From NCBI RefSeq assembly GCF_026226775.1, contig NZ_JAKKOD010000001.1:186001-250000 (forward strand): a stretch of 64,000 nt of DNA, written 5' to 3'. Both the position numbers and the translations under genes were made by a program. Below are positions 28,121 through 36,868 of this stretch, one piece after another. Origin of the DNA: Avibacterium sp. 21-586. GTDB lineage: Bacteria; Pseudomonadota; Gammaproteobacteria; Enterobacterales; Pasteurellaceae. Position 1 is the first letter of the stretch, and the number at the start of each line of letters is the position of its first letter. The notes below the pieces were generated by a model that searched no databases, was not told the origin of the DNA, and worked only from the letters and a program-made list of their open reading frames with translations.

Positions 28121-28771
28121 ATGAAATTATACGTTTATGATCATTGTCCATTCTGCGTGCGAGCCAGAATGATTTTTGGCTTGAAAAATTTGCCTGTGGA
28201 AGAGCAAGTGTTATTGAGTGATGATGAAGCCACGCCAGTATCACTCATCGGCAAAAAAATGGCACCAATTTTGATTAAAGAAGACGGCACGGCAATGCCA
28301 GAAAGTTTGGATATTGTCCATTATGTGGATCAAAATTATGGGGATCTGTTGTTGCCAGATGATGATGTGCGTAGCGATCTGCAAGCGTGGATGCAGGTCG
28401 TAAGCCGTTATTATAATCATCTTTTATTACCGCGTTTCGTGAAATTAGGCTTGCCTGAATTTGCTACCCAAAGTGCGGTGGATTATTTCGTTAAAAAGAA
28501 AACTGAAAGTATTGGTGATTTCGCCGAAAATCTGGCAAATTCTGCCCAATATATCGAAAAATTACAGCAAGATTTCACCGCACTTGAGTATTTGATTTTG
28601 TCAGAAAATGGCGCGAATGGTCAGCTTTCTATGGAAGATATTTTGCTTTTCCCAATGCTGCGTAATCTCACTTGCGTGAAAGGGCTTGTGTTCCCGCCGA
28701 AAGTGAAAGCCTATGTGGAAACAATGGCAAAATTATCCCAAGTGGAATTATATTTCGATAAAGCAGTTTAA
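28121..28771 (+). CDS. grxB: Glutaredoxin 2
   Basis: Glutathione-dependent oxidoreductase of the Grx2 type, fused to a glutathione-S-transferase-like C-terminal domain. 216 residues, close to E. coli Grx2. The active site CPFC is at residues 9-12 (YDHCPFCVRARMIFG) and the GSH-binding MPESLDIVHYVD follows at ~60. ATG 28121 follows AAGGAGCAAAAA; open codons upstream to 28100 are rejected. Confidence 0.95.
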   Translation: MKLYVYDHCPFCVRARMIFGLKNLPVEEQVLLSDDEATPVSLIGKKMAPILIKEDGTAMPESLDIVHYVDQNYGDLLLPDDDVRSDLQAWMQVVSRYYNHLLLPRFVKLGLPEFATQSAVDYFVKKKTESIGDFAENLANSAQYIEKLQQDFTALEYLILSENGANGQLSMEDILLFPMLRNLTCVKGLVFPPKVKAYVETMAKLSQVELYFDKAV

Positions 28772-28915
28772 CCCACAAAAAGCCTGGTAAAATGGGGCAG
28801 AAAGTTGGTTTTCATCGCAAAATAGCGTATGATCGCAAGCTTGCATCGAAAGTCATTGCAAAAGCAATTCGATAACCTATAAAGCACGGTGCGAAAAATA
28901 CATTGTAGGTATTCA

Positions 28916-28962
28916 AGGGGCTGTTGATAACGCAAATGCAGAATGAATTATCAATAGCCCCT
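28916..28962 (+). promoter_or_regulatory. thrS operator, upstream stem-loop (domain 4-like)
   Basis: AGGGGCTGTTGATAA pairs over 15 bp (one G-U) with TTATCAATAGCCCCT around a 17-nt loop, positions -130 to -84 relative to the thrS ATG. In E. coli the thrS leader has a large stem-loop in this position that mimics the acceptor arm for ThrRS binding. An AT-rich single-stranded stretch, as expected for domain 3, links it to the anticodon-like hairpin. Confidence 0.65.
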
Positions 28963-29005
28963 AAAGTGCGGAGCTTTTTTGCTTTATTTTTAATTTAATC
29001 AACAA

Positions 29006-29026
29006 GTTACCTCTCGTATGGGTAAC
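29006..29026 (+). promoter_or_regulatory. thrS operator, threonine anticodon-like hairpin (domain 2)
   Basis: A 7-bp stem (GTTACCT pairing with GGGTAAC, one G-U) closes a 7-nt loop CTCGTAT. Read as an anticodon loop this is C32 U33 CGU A37 U38, with CGU a threonine anticodon. It lies 20 bases before the start codon and just ahead of AAGGAT. This matches the E. coli thrS translational operator, where ThrRS binds its own mRNA and blocks the ribosome. Confidence 0.8.
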
Positions 29027-29045
29027 CACTGTATAAGGATTTAAT

Positions 29046-30986
29046 ATGCCAATTATTACTTTACCCGATGGCTCACAGCGCCAATTTGATAAACCTGTTA
29101 CTGTGCTTGAAGTGGCACAAGATATTGGTGCAGGTTTAGCCAAAGCGACCATTGCAGGGCGTGTGAACGGTGAACGCCGTGATGCGTGCGATCTGATTGA
29201 TCAAGATGCCAATTTAGAAATTATCACTGCAAAAGATGAAGACGGATTAGAAATTATTCGCCACTCTTGCGCGCATTTATTAGGACACGCAATTAAACAG
29301 CTTTTCCCAGATGTGAAAATGGCTATCGGGCCAACCATTGAAAATGGTTTCTATTATGACGTGGATTTAGACCGCTCTTTAACGCAAGAAGATCTTGATG
29401 CCATTGAAAAAAGAATGCTTGATCTGGCAAAAACCAACTATGACGTGGTGAAAAAACGAGTAAGTTGGCAAGAAGCAAGAGAGACTTTTGAGCAGCGTGG
29501 CGAGCCATACAAAATGGCGATTTTAGATGAAAACATCGAAAAAACTGCAACGCCAGCGCTTTATCATCACCAAGAATATATTGATATGTGCCGTGGGCCA
29601 CACGTGCCAAATATGCGTTTTTGCCATAATTTTAAATTACAAAAAGTGGCTGGCGCATATTGGCGTGGCGATAGCAAAAACAAAATGTTACAACGTATTT
29701 ACGGCACAGCGTGGGCGGATAAAAAACAATTGGCTGCCTATTTACAACGTTTAGAAGAAGCGGCAAAACGCGATCACCGTAAAATTGGTAAAGCGCTTGA
29801 TCTCTACCATATGCAAGAAGAAGCACCGGGTATGGTGTTCTGGCACAATGACGGTTGGACGATTTTCCGTGAGCTTGAAACTTTCGTGCGTACTAAATTG
29901 AAAGAGTACGATTACCAAGAAGTGAAAGGTCCATTTATGATGGATCGTGTGTTATGGGAAAAAACAGGCCACTGGCAAAACTATGGTGATTTAATGTTCA
30001 CCACTTCATCAGAAAACCGTGAATATGCGATTAAGCCAATGAACTGCCCGGGGCACGTTCAAATTTTCAACCAAGGCTTGAAATCGTATCGCGATCTGCC
30101 AATTCGTATGGCGGAATTTGGTTCTTGCCACCGTAACGAGCCATCAGGTTCATTGCACGGTTTAATGCGTGTACGCGGTTTTACTCAAGATGATGCGCAT
30201 ATTTTCTGTACTGAAGATCAAATTGAAAGCGAAGTAACCAGCTGTATCCGTATGGTTTACGATATTTACAGCACCTTTGGTTTCAACAATATTCAAGTAA
30301 AACTGTCTACTCGTCCAGAAAAACGTATCGGTTCTGATGAAATGTGGGACAGAGCAGAGCAGGGCTTAGCCAATGCGTTAAAACACAATGGCTTAGATTA
30401 TGAAATCCAAGAAGGCGAAGGAGCATTCTATGGGCCGAAAATTGAATTTGCCTTGCGTGATTGCTTAGACCGTGAATGGCAATGCGGCACAATTCAGCTT
30501 GATTTCGCCTTACCGGGTCGTTTAAATGCCACCTATGTCGCTGAAGATAATGACAGACGCACACCTGTAATGATTCACCGTGCGATTTTAGGCTCACTAG
30601 AACGCTTTATCGGTATCATTACCGAAGAATACGCAGGCTTCTACCCAGCGTGGTTAGCGCCGGTACAAGCTGTAGTGCTTAACATTACTGATTCACAGGC
30701 CGATTATGTACAATCTGTGGTGAAAAAATTATCTGATGCAGGCTTGCGTGCCAAAGCGGATTTGCGCAACGAAAAAATCGGCTTCAAAATCCGTGAACAC
30801 ACCTTACGCCGTGTGCCTTATATGTTGGTTTGTGGCGATAAAGAGATTGCCGAAGGTAAAATCGCCGTGCGTACCCGTAGGGGCGCAGATTTAGGCACGT
30901 TTACCGTGGCAGAATTTACCGAAATTCTGAAAAATCAAGTGAAAAACCGAGAGTTAAAATTGCTTGGTGAGCTTGATCAAGATTAA
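29046..30986 (+). CDS. thrS: Threonyl-tRNA synthetase
   Basis: Class II synthetase charging tRNA-Thr. 646 residues: N-terminal TGS-like domain ([19 protein letters not shown]), editing domain with [17 protein letters not shown] and CRGPHVPNM, and the catalytic core with the zinc cysteine in [13 protein letters not shown], motif 2 [20 protein letters not shown] and motif 3 [18 protein letters not shown]. The C-terminal anticodon-binding domain has [15 protein letters not shown]. Start and ribosome-binding site are fixed by the operator upstream. In other bacteria infC often follows; here a terminator and norB do instead. Confidence 0.98.
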   Translation: MPIITLPDGSQRQFDKPVTVLEVAQDIGAGLAKATIAGRVNGERRDACDLIDQDANLEIITAKDEDGLEIIRHSCAHLLGHAIKQLFPDVKMAIGPTIENGFYYDVDLDRSLTQEDLDAIEKRMLDLAKTNYDVVKKRVSWQEARETFEQRGEPYKMAILDENIEKTATPALYHHQEYIDMCRGPHVPNMRFCHNFKLQKVAGAYWRGDSKNKMLQRIYGTAWADKKQLAAYLQRLEEAAKRDHRKIGKALDLYHMQEEAPGMVFWHNDGWTIFRELETFVRTKLKEYDYQEVKGPFMMDRVLWEKTGHWQNYGDLMFTTSSENREYAIKPMNCPGHVQIFNQGLKSYRDLPIRMAEFGSCHRNEPSGSLHGLMRVRGFTQDDAHIFCTEDQIESEVTSCIRMVYDIYSTFGFNNIQVKLSTRPEKRIGSDEMWDRAEQGLANALKHNGLDYEIQEGEGAFYGPKIEFALRDCLDREWQCGTIQLDFALPGRLNATYVAEDNDRRTPVMIHRAILGSLERFIGIITEEYAGFYPAWLAPVQAVVLNITDSQADYVQSVVKKLSDAGLRAKADLRNEKIGFKIREHTLRRVPYMLVCGDKEIAEGKIAVRTRRGADLGTFTVAEFTEILKNQVKNRELKLLGELDQD

Positions 30987-31001
30987 TTCACAAAAAATAA
31001 G

Positions 31002-31024
31002 AAAGCGAGCTAAATGCTCGCTTT
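31002..31024 (+). terminator. Terminator of thrS
   Basis: AAAGCGAGC pairs with GCTCGCTTT around TAAAT, 15 bases after the thrS stop, followed by TATTTTG. Confidence 0.9.
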
Positions 31025-31035
31025 TATTTTGTAAT

Positions 31036-31066
31036 TAAAAATCCCCGTATTTTGTAGGGATTTTTA
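31036..31066 (-). terminator. Terminator of norB
   Basis: AAAAATCCC pairs with GGGATTTTT around an 11-nt loop, between the convergent thrS and norB genes. It probably serves norB. Confidence 0.75.
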
Positions 31067-31091
31067 ATTATTTAGATTTTAGATGTTAGCC

Positions 31092-33326
31092 TTATTGCGG
31101 TTTAGCAAAAACCATTTTCACCATTTGCCAGAAGAATGACAATGCTCCGACAACGAAAATTACATCGCCCACAATACGCACCCAACGTAGGGTAACGAAG
31201 AGATCTTGTTGCATAAATTCTTCACCACGGGCATACCATAAGCCGTGCACCATATTGGCGTGTGCTTGGATAACGCCGATTGGCAGTAGGCTAGATAAAA
31301 TCATTACGATCAATCCGATGTTTAAACTCCAGAAACCGAATTTCATTAGTTTGTTATCAAATGGGGTATTTGGACGTAAATAACGGACGATAAGGAACAC
31401 AAAACCTAGTGCAAGGAAGCCATAAACACCAAACAGTGCGGCGTGAGCGTGTACCGCTGTGGTATTTAACCCTTGTACATAGTAAAGTGAAATTGGTGGA
31501 TTGATTAAGAAACCAAATACGCCAGCACCTAACATATTCCAAAATGCCACAGCAACAAAGCAGTAAATTGGCCATTTTAAATGTTCCATCCAAGGTGCTT
31601 TTTGTTGCATTGACCAGTGTTCCCACGCTTCATAACCGAGCAACACTAATGGCACTACTTCTAAGGCAGAGAATGATGCCCCTACAGCAATAATTGGTGT
31701 GGTTGCACCTGCAAAGTAGAGGTGGTGGAATGTTCCCGGTATGCCGCCGATTAGGAAAATAGAGGCAGAGGCGATGGTTGAAACCGTTGCAGTACGGCGT
31801 GATACTAAGCCTAAACTTACAAAAATAAAGGAAAGTGCCGCCACGGAGAATACTTCAAAGAAGCCTTCAACCCATAGGTGTACCACCCACCAGCGCCAGT
31901 ATTCCATCACAGATAAATGGGTATGTTCACCATAGAATAAGGCTGGGCCATAGAATAGACCTATAGCAATAACAGAGGCGAAGAAGAGAGCAAGTAGGTT
32001 TTTATCGCCCGGTTGTTTGAACGCATTGATCGTGCCACGGAACATTAGGACTAGCCAGAATAAAATACCAACATATTTCACGGCTTGCCAGAAGCGGCCT
32101 AAATCAATAAATTCATAACCTTGATGACCAAACATAAAGCTCAATTCTTGCGGGATTTGGTGAGCGATAGCGAGGTAGCTACCTGTAAAGGAGCCGACCA
32201 CTAAAACCACTAATGCCCAGAATAGAATATCAACACCGAGTTTTTGGTATTTTGGATCTTTACCGCCATTAATAATTGGAGCAAGGAATAAGCCACCAGC
32301 CAAGAATGCCATTGCAATCCAGAACAATGCACTTTGTACGTGCCAAGTGCGTAGCAATGAGTAAGGGAGGTACTCTGATAATGGAATGCCGTAGAAATCT
32401 TGCCCTTCAACGGTATAGTGTGCGACAACGGTACCTAATGTAACCTGCACAATAAAGAGAGCGACTACCGTGAATAGATATTTTCCTAATGCCTTTTGTG
32501 ATGGCGTGAGTTGAATTTTAGTGAGTGGGTCAACTGCCGCTGGCACGGGATCTTGCTCGTCTTCTTTTTTCTTAAATGACCACACCCAAACCATTGTGCC
32601 AATGCCTAAAATAAGGAAAACAATACTGGCGATAGACCAAACAATATTTTCTGCTGTCGGCACGTTATTAATAAGTGGTTCGTGTGGCCAGTTATTGGTA
32701 TAAGTCGCCTCAGTATTTGGACGATTTGCTGAAGCAGTCCACGCAGTCCAGAAGAAAAACTTAGTCAGATCTTGGCGGTGAGATAACTCGGGTAGTGTGT
32801 TATCTTTCATTGCGAAATGATCACGAGTTAGCTTAAATTGCGGATCATCACCGTATAATGAAATATAATACTGTGCGGTTTTCTCAATGGCTTTTTGGCG
32901 AGTTTCCGATAGTTGTACTACACCGTTTTGCACCTTACTTCCACGATATTCACGGGTTAAGCGAGATTGCAATACTGCTTTTTGATCTTCATCTAAGTTA
33001 GCAAAATTTTTACCAAATTCATTTTGTGCAGTAATATCTAACCAGTTGGTTAATTCACGATGTAACCAATCAGCCGTCCAATCTGGCGCTTGGTAAGCCC
33101 CGTGTCCCCAAATTGAACCAAGTTGCATTCCACCTGTGGTTTGCCAAGCAGTTTGCCCTTGTAAAATTTCCTCTTTTGTTATTAAGGTTTCGCCATTGGT
33201 ATTAACATATTTTTCAGGAATCGGTGGTGCTTCCCGATAAATATCTACACCAAAATAGCCGAGAATAGAAAATGCTCCGATTAGTACCACTATGAGCGTG
33301 TACCAGAGCTTTTTATATTGCCCCAT
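31092..33326 (-). CDS. norB: Quinol-dependent nitric oxide reductase (qNOR)
   Basis: Reduces NO to N2O in the inner membrane with quinol as donor; protects against host NO and can support anaerobic respiration. 744 residues, the long single-subunit form in which an N-terminal extension (residues ~35-220, GQTAWQTTGGMQLGSIWGHGAY) replaces the cytochrome c subunit. About 13-14 hydrophobic helices follow, with heme/iron histidines in LLRTWHVQSALFW and WWVVHLWVEGFFEVF. ATG 33326 (MGQYKKLWY) follows GGAGAATTGATT; the open frame above it is rejected. No norC or norQD nearby. Confidence 0.95.
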   Translation of the reverse strand: MGQYKKLWYTLIVVLIGAFSILGYFGVDIYREAPPIPEKYVNTNGETLITKEEILQGQTAWQTTGGMQLGSIWGHGAYQAPDWTADWLHRELTNWLDITAQNEFGKNFANLDEDQKAVLQSRLTREYRGSKVQNGVVQLSETRQKAIEKTAQYYISLYGDDPQFKLTRDHFAMKDNTLPELSHRQDLTKFFFWTAWTASANRPNTEATYTNNWPHEPLINNVPTAENIVWSIASIVFLILGIGTMVWVWSFKKKEDEQDPVPAAVDPLTKIQLTPSQKALGKYLFTVVALFIVQVTLGTVVAHYTVEGQDFYGIPLSEYLPYSLLRTWHVQSALFWIAMAFLAGGLFLAPIINGGKDPKYQKLGVDILFWALVVLVVGSFTGSYLAIAHQIPQELSFMFGHQGYEFIDLGRFWQAVKYVGILFWLVLMFRGTINAFKQPGDKNLLALFFASVIAIGLFYGPALFYGEHTHLSVMEYWRWWVVHLWVEGFFEVFSVAALSFIFVSLGLVSRRTATVSTIASASIFLIGGIPGTFHHLYFAGATTPIIAVGASFSALEVVPLVLLGYEAWEHWSMQQKAPWMEHLKWPIYCFVAVAFWNMLGAGVFGFLINPPISLYYVQGLNTTAVHAHAALFGVYGFLALGFVFLIVRYLRPNTPFDNKLMKFGFWSLNIGLIVMILSSLLPIGVIQAHANMVHGLWYARGEEFMQQDLFVTLRWVRIVGDVIFVVGALSFFWQMVKMVFAKPQ

Positions 33327-33528
33327 AATCAATTCTCCATACAAATAAAAAATAGAAATCGATGAATAACAATATAACATATTGTTTTTATTGTTATTTT
33401 ATCTTTATTCTCAGAAGAGCTTGCTAGTTTAATACGAGAAAATAGCAAGATACTCTTTGTGTATTGATATCAATACTTGACTAATTTTATCAACTATTTT
33501 TTGTTGTGCAGAATCAAATGATATTTTA

Positions 33529-33542
33529 TTGCTTTAGATCAA
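33529..33542 (-). promoter_or_regulatory. FNR-like box upstream of norB
   Basis: TTGCTTTAGATCAA matches TTGAT-N4-ATCAA with one mismatch, about 200 bases before the norB start. The distance is long for direct activation, so it is only a candidate. No clear NsrR palindrome was found. Confidence 0.35.
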
Positions 33543-33655
33543 ATTTTTTGAGATTTTTACTTGTAATAGCGAAAAGTGATTAATAATAAATACGACATAA
33601 CACATAGTTATGCTTTATTTTCCTAAAATTAGGGCGATGAAAAAAAGCAAAATCT

Positions 33656-33715
33656 AGAAGCACCAGTCATAATCGGATACGATAATTTCGATTAGCTATT
33701 ATTACTGGTACTTCT
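33656..33715 (-). terminator. Long bipartite hairpin between the PepSY gene and norB
   Basis: An 18-bp outer stem with two mismatches (AGAAG.ACCAGT.ATAAT type) encloses an inner TAATCG/CGATTA stem. On the minus strand it lies past the PepSY gene, so it may end that transcript or mark a decayed element. Confidence 0.45.
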
Positions 33716-33800
33716 TTTAAATATTCTAAAGTAAGAAGTGCTTTATGTGATTTGAATAGTAACAATTTTTAGACTCGTTATTATCCGATAATGAGCCGTT

Positions 33801-34313
33801 CTAGTCTGTTAAAATCAACAAGATCACCATAACTCCGCCAGCCAAAATAAAGTATAGACTGCGTTTAAGTGCTTTTCTTGAGCCAGGGATTAACCAAAGG
33901 GAGCTAATACAGAAAAAAAGCAAGGCGATACCAAACACGGTGGTTAGCCAAGAATAGGGATATTCTGAATTACTTTTATGTAAACGAGTGAGTTCCGCTA
34001 ACCAAGTAGGGTAATCCATTATGTGATATTTCACTTCCCCCGTTTTAGGGTGATATTCCCCTTGCTTAAAATAAAGCACGCCATCTTTTTCATCAGTAAT
34101 GAGTAAATTTTTGATACGTAATTTTTGTCCAAGTTGTTGCTCATTAAGCTGAAGATCTATCTTTTTCTCGATATAAACAGAATGCTTGAATGTGTCAGTG
34201 TTACGATAAATTAACACCACGCCAGTAAAGGCGTAAATTGACATTGTAACTAAGAGTAAAAATCCGAAATAGCGATGCAGTATTCGCATCCATTTTGCTG
34301 TTGTTTTGCTCAT
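33801..34313 (-). CDS. PepSY-type integral membrane protein
   Basis: 170-residue membrane protein with N-terminal helix RILHRYFGFLLLVTMSIYAFTG, typical of PepSY-TM proteins (RxxHxYxG). A periplasmic domain (~residues 38-115) follows, then two C-terminal helices (FGIALLFFCISSLWLI, LYFILAGGVMVILLIL). Such proteins sit beside iron-siderophore receptors and are thought to help reduce or release iron. The neighbouring receptor is a pseudogene. ATG 34313 (MSKTTAKWMRILHRY) is chosen over a long AT-rich in-frame extension to 34415. Confidence 0.82.
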   Translation of the reverse strand: MSKTTAKWMRILHRYFGFLLLVTMSIYAFTGVVLIYRNTDTFKHSVYIEKKIDLQLNEQQLGQKLRIKNLLITDEKDGVLYFKQGEYHPKTGEVKYHIMDYPTWLAELTRLHKSNSEYPYSWLTTVFGIALLFFCISSLWLIPGSRKALKRSLYFILAGGVMVILLILTD

Positions 34314-34395
34314 TTGTATGCTGGTTGTGGTTAAAGGTGCGGTGATTATATAGAAATTTTTCTTATTATGTAAATAAAAATAATTATTATTTATT

Positions 34396-34416
34396 GAATT
34401 AATAATAATTATCAAT
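34396..34416. promoter_or_regulatory. Candidate Fur box
   Basis: GAATTAATAATAATTATCAAT resembles the Fur consensus (repeats of the AATAAT/ATTATC type) and lies between the divergent PepSY gene and TonB-receptor remnant, where iron regulation is expected. Very AT-rich surroundings weaken the call. Confidence 0.4.
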
Positions 34417-34459
34417 AGAATAGGTGGTTGTTGTTCAATAGATAAGGAATTCTAATTTT

Positions 34460-34956
34460 ATGAAACTAGCTTGCCCTCTAAATTTTCCTTTAAAAACGAC
34501 CGCACTTTTAGTTATAAGTGTTTGTTCTAGCAAGGTGTTATATGCAGAGGAAATTTCTTCATCAACAGAGTATATGGTCGTGTTACCAACGATTGAGGTT
34601 GTTACTACACAGGAAACTGCCAACTCAAAGGGCTATGTAGGGTATGAAGATGCACAGGTAACACGCAATTTTCTTGCGCTCAAAGAAATGCCGCAGACCA
34701 TTGATGTGATTAACATTCAGAAAAATTCTATTTAGAAACAGGGGTAACGCATTTAGGAAAACGTTATTATTTCAATAACAATAAACAAACCATTTTGCCG
34801 AGTTTTACGCGTGTTGATGCAATGGTGGGGTATAACGTGAATCCTGTGAATATCACGTTTGCGGTATCAAATTTATTTAATAAGGCTTATTGGCGTTCCG
34901 ATTCAATGCCTGGTAATCCACGTTCCTTTAATTTACGTTTAACTTATACCTTTTAA
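34460..34956 (+). pseudogene. TonB-dependent siderophore receptor with large internal deletion
   Basis: The N-terminal part encodes a signal peptide (MKLACPLNFPLKTTALLVIS) and the start of the plug domain (TRNFLALKEMPQTIDVIN) up to about 34725. It then jumps to the last ~75 residues of the barrel in another frame: GVTHLGKRYYF, RVDAMVGYNVN, FAVSNLFNKAYW, and the C-terminal SFNLRLTYTF with terminal Phe. Several hundred central codons are missing. An intact gene would have been an outer-membrane iron-siderophore receptor. Not functional. Confidence 0.88.
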
Positions 34957-34967
34957 TTAATCAAATA

Positions 34968-34993
34968 AATGCGGTGTTTTCAAGCACCGCATT
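34968..34993. terminator. Hairpin terminator between the receptor remnant and purU
   Basis: AATGCGGTG pairs with CACCGCATT around an 8-nt loop, followed by ATTTTTA. Convergent position; usable from both sides. Confidence 0.75.
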
Positions 34994-34997
34994 ATTT

Positions 34998-35834
34998 TTA
35001 TAGAACAATTGTTTTATTTTTATAAACAAAGATCCGATCTTGCAGAGCGAGATCTAAGGCTTTGGTGAGAACGGTTTTTTCCACATCACGTCCTGCACGC
35101 ATCATTGCATCAGCACTGTATGTGTGATCTACGTTAATTACATTTTGCATAATAATTGGGCCTTGATCTAATTCATTATTAATGAAATGAGCGGTTGCAC
35201 CAATAATTTTTACGCCACGTTCATAAGCTTGATGATAAGGTCTTGCACCAATAAAGGCAGGCAAGAATGAATGATGGATATTAATTACACGGTTTGGATA
35301 ACGCGCAACAAATTCAGGATTTAATATGCGCATATATTTCGCTAACACAATATAATCTGGCGCATATTGATCGATTTTTTCTGCTAATAATTTATCGTGT
35401 TCAACGCGCGTTAATCCCTCGTGGCTAATGCAATGGAAAGGAATATCAAAACGTTCTACTAAATTTTTTAAGGTATCGTGATTGCCAATGACGGCGGCGA
35501 TTTCAACATCTAAACCACCATAATAATTTTTCATTAAAATATCGCCAAGGCAATGCGCTTCTTTGGTGACTAAAATAACAATGCGTTTTCTTTTTGCGCT
35601 AATTAATCGGCAATTTGTTCCTGCTGGTAGGCTAAATGTCAAGTCAGCAAGTAAGGTTTCATCATTGAAAATACCGTCCAATTCGGTTCGCATAAAGAAA
35701 TGTTTTGTTTCAAAATCTACAAACTCATTGTTATGAATAATGTTGAGTTGGTGTTTATAACAAATATTGGTTATTTTAGCGATTAATCCTCTATCATCAG
35801 GGCAATCAGTTAGTAGAATTTTCTTTTCTAGCAT
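34998..35834 (-). CDS. purU: Formyltetrahydrofolate deformylase
   Basis: Hydrolyses 10-formyl-THF to formate and THF, balancing one-carbon pools and feeding formate to PurT. 278 residues: N-terminal ACT domain (LLTDCPDDRGLIAKITNICY), then a formyl-transferase fold with IAAVIGNHDTL, the catalytic His region INIHHSFLPAFIGARPYHQA and GATAHFINNELDQGPII with the catalytic Asp. ATG 35834; no strong ribosome-binding site seen. Monocistronic between two terminators. Confidence 0.96.
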   Translation of the reverse strand: MLEKKILLTDCPDDRGLIAKITNICYKHQLNIIHNNEFVDFETKHFFMRTELDGIFNDETLLADLTFSLPAGTNCRLISAKRKRIVILVTKEAHCLGDILMKNYYGGLDVEIAAVIGNHDTLKNLVERFDIPFHCISHEGLTRVEHDKLLAEKIDQYAPDYIVLAKYMRILNPEFVARYPNRVINIHHSFLPAFIGARPYHQAYERGVKIIGATAHFINNELDQGPIIMQNVINVDHTYSADAMMRAGRDVEKTVLTKALDLALQDRIFVYKNKTIVL

Positions 35835-35864
35835 AGTATTTTACAGGTTATGATTTTATTGAGA

Positions 35865-35898
35865 AAAAAAAGTAAAGCATAGTACGCTTTACTTTTTT
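35865..35898 (-). terminator. Terminator of hns
   Basis: AAAAAAGTAAAGC pairs over 13 bp with GCTTTACTTTTTT around a 7-nt loop. It lies 11 bases past the hns stop on the minus strand, between hns and purU. Confidence 0.9.
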
Positions 35899-35908
35899 AT
35901 TGTAAGAA

Positions 35909-36310
35909 TTAAATTTCGAAATCAGATAAGGATTTACCAGCATCTAATGCTTGTTGAATAACAAGTGGAGTTCTGCCCTGACCTGTCCAAGTTCTAATAT
36001 TACCATTTTCATCTTTAAATTTATATTTTGCGGGACGAGCAGGGCGCTTAGTGGCAGCGTTTTTGTTTGTTACTCTTTCAGAAATTAAATCTTCAGGTGC
36101 AATGCCTTTTTCTTTTAAGAAATTATGTACTTCAGCAAGCGCTTTTAATTTTTCAGCTTCTTGTTGAGCTGCTAGTGCTAATTCTTGACGTTTTTCTTCT
36201 AATACAGTTTTTAATTTCTCTAGTAAAGATTCAAGCTCATCTAAACTTAAGGATTTTGCAGCAACTCGAAGGCTACGAATATTCTTTAATGATTTTAATA
36301 AATCGCTCAT
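35909..36310 (-). CDS. hns: H-NS family nucleoid protein
   Basis: 133-residue xenogeneic silencer and nucleoid-structuring protein. The N-terminal coiled-coil oligomerisation domain (residues 1-65, LKSLKNIRSLRVAAKSLSLD and LEKLKTVLEEKRQELA) is followed by a basic linker (KNAATKRPARPAKYKF) and the DNA-binding motif TWTGQGRTPLVI. ATG 36310 after TAGGAGATAAAA. About 560 AT-rich bases lie between its start and the next gene; the far half is the lysine riboswitch, and the near ~290 bases hold no other feature I can support. Confidence 0.95.
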   Translation of the reverse strand: MSDLLKSLKNIRSLRVAAKSLSLDELESLLEKLKTVLEEKRQELALAAQQEAEKLKALAEVHNFLKEKGIAPEDLISERVTNKNAATKRPARPAKYKFKDENGNIRTWTGQGRTPLVIQQALDAGKSLSDFEI

Positions 36311-36605
36311 TTTTATCTCCTAAGATAATTAAAATAATGATATTAAATTAATACAATCGAATTGATGATAACGAAAATATTATTAAAGGTAAATATAAAA
36401 ATTAATTAAATAGGTAATAAGTTTGTTTTTTTATAAAGTAAAGTTAGATTTTGTACTTCCAATAAGTTAGTTTGCTTAGGAAAAACAGTTTTTTTAAGAC
36501 AAGAATGATAAGTAGTTATCTTGTTTAAGCATAAAAAATGGGGAATTTTACGCTGAGTACTTGCTTTTTAGTTAACTTGTTTGTAATCTTTACTTTCCTA
36601 CGTAT

Positions 36606-36767
36606 GTAGAGGCGCAACTATTATAAGTATTTTTTCTGAGTGGATAACGATGAGGAAAAAGGAAAGGAATCGTTGCCGAAATCAATTAAAAGTCATTTTA
36701 ATTGGTTGGGAGCGTTTTCGAAAGAAACGTTACTGTCATAGTCTTTTTAATAACTATGGAGCGCTAC
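36606..36767 (+). ncRNA. Lysine riboswitch (L box)
   Basis: The lysine-aptamer landmarks occur in order: GTAGAGGCGC at the 5' strand of P1, GGATAACGATGAGG, GGAATCGTTGCCGAAA, an AT-rich P3 arm (TTAAAAGTCATTTTAA), GGGAGCGTTTTCGAAAGAAACG, TACTGTCATAGT and ACTATGGAGCGCTAC closing P1. It precedes an NhaC-family transporter, a known partner of this riboswitch in Pasteurellaceae-type genomes. Confidence 0.88.
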
Positions 36768-36775
36768 TGGTTAGG

Positions 36776-36806
36776 TTAGGCGATTATGCCTGCCTTTTAT
36801 TTTAAA
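36776..36806 (+). terminator. Riboswitch expression platform, terminator hairpin
   Basis: AGGC/GCCT with flanking GG/CC (one bulge) forms a hairpin around GATTAT, followed by TTTTATTTT, directly after the aptamer. Lysine binding would favour it and shut the transporter off. Confidence 0.65.
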
Positions 36807-36868
36807 TTTTATCCCTTCTTTAAAATAGTAAACTTCAGTGGTTCTCCCTTATTTTAGGTAGAACAATA

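Noticed and set aside
33462-33475. TATTGATATCAATA as an FNR site
   Set aside because: The half-sites TTGAT and ATCAA overlap rather than being separated by four bases, so it does not fit FNR; kept only the TTGCT-N4-ATCAA site.
34460-34735. Short receptor-like ORF as a phase-variable gene
   Set aside because: No simple-sequence repeat tract is present; the barrel's middle is physically deleted, so slippage could not restore it.
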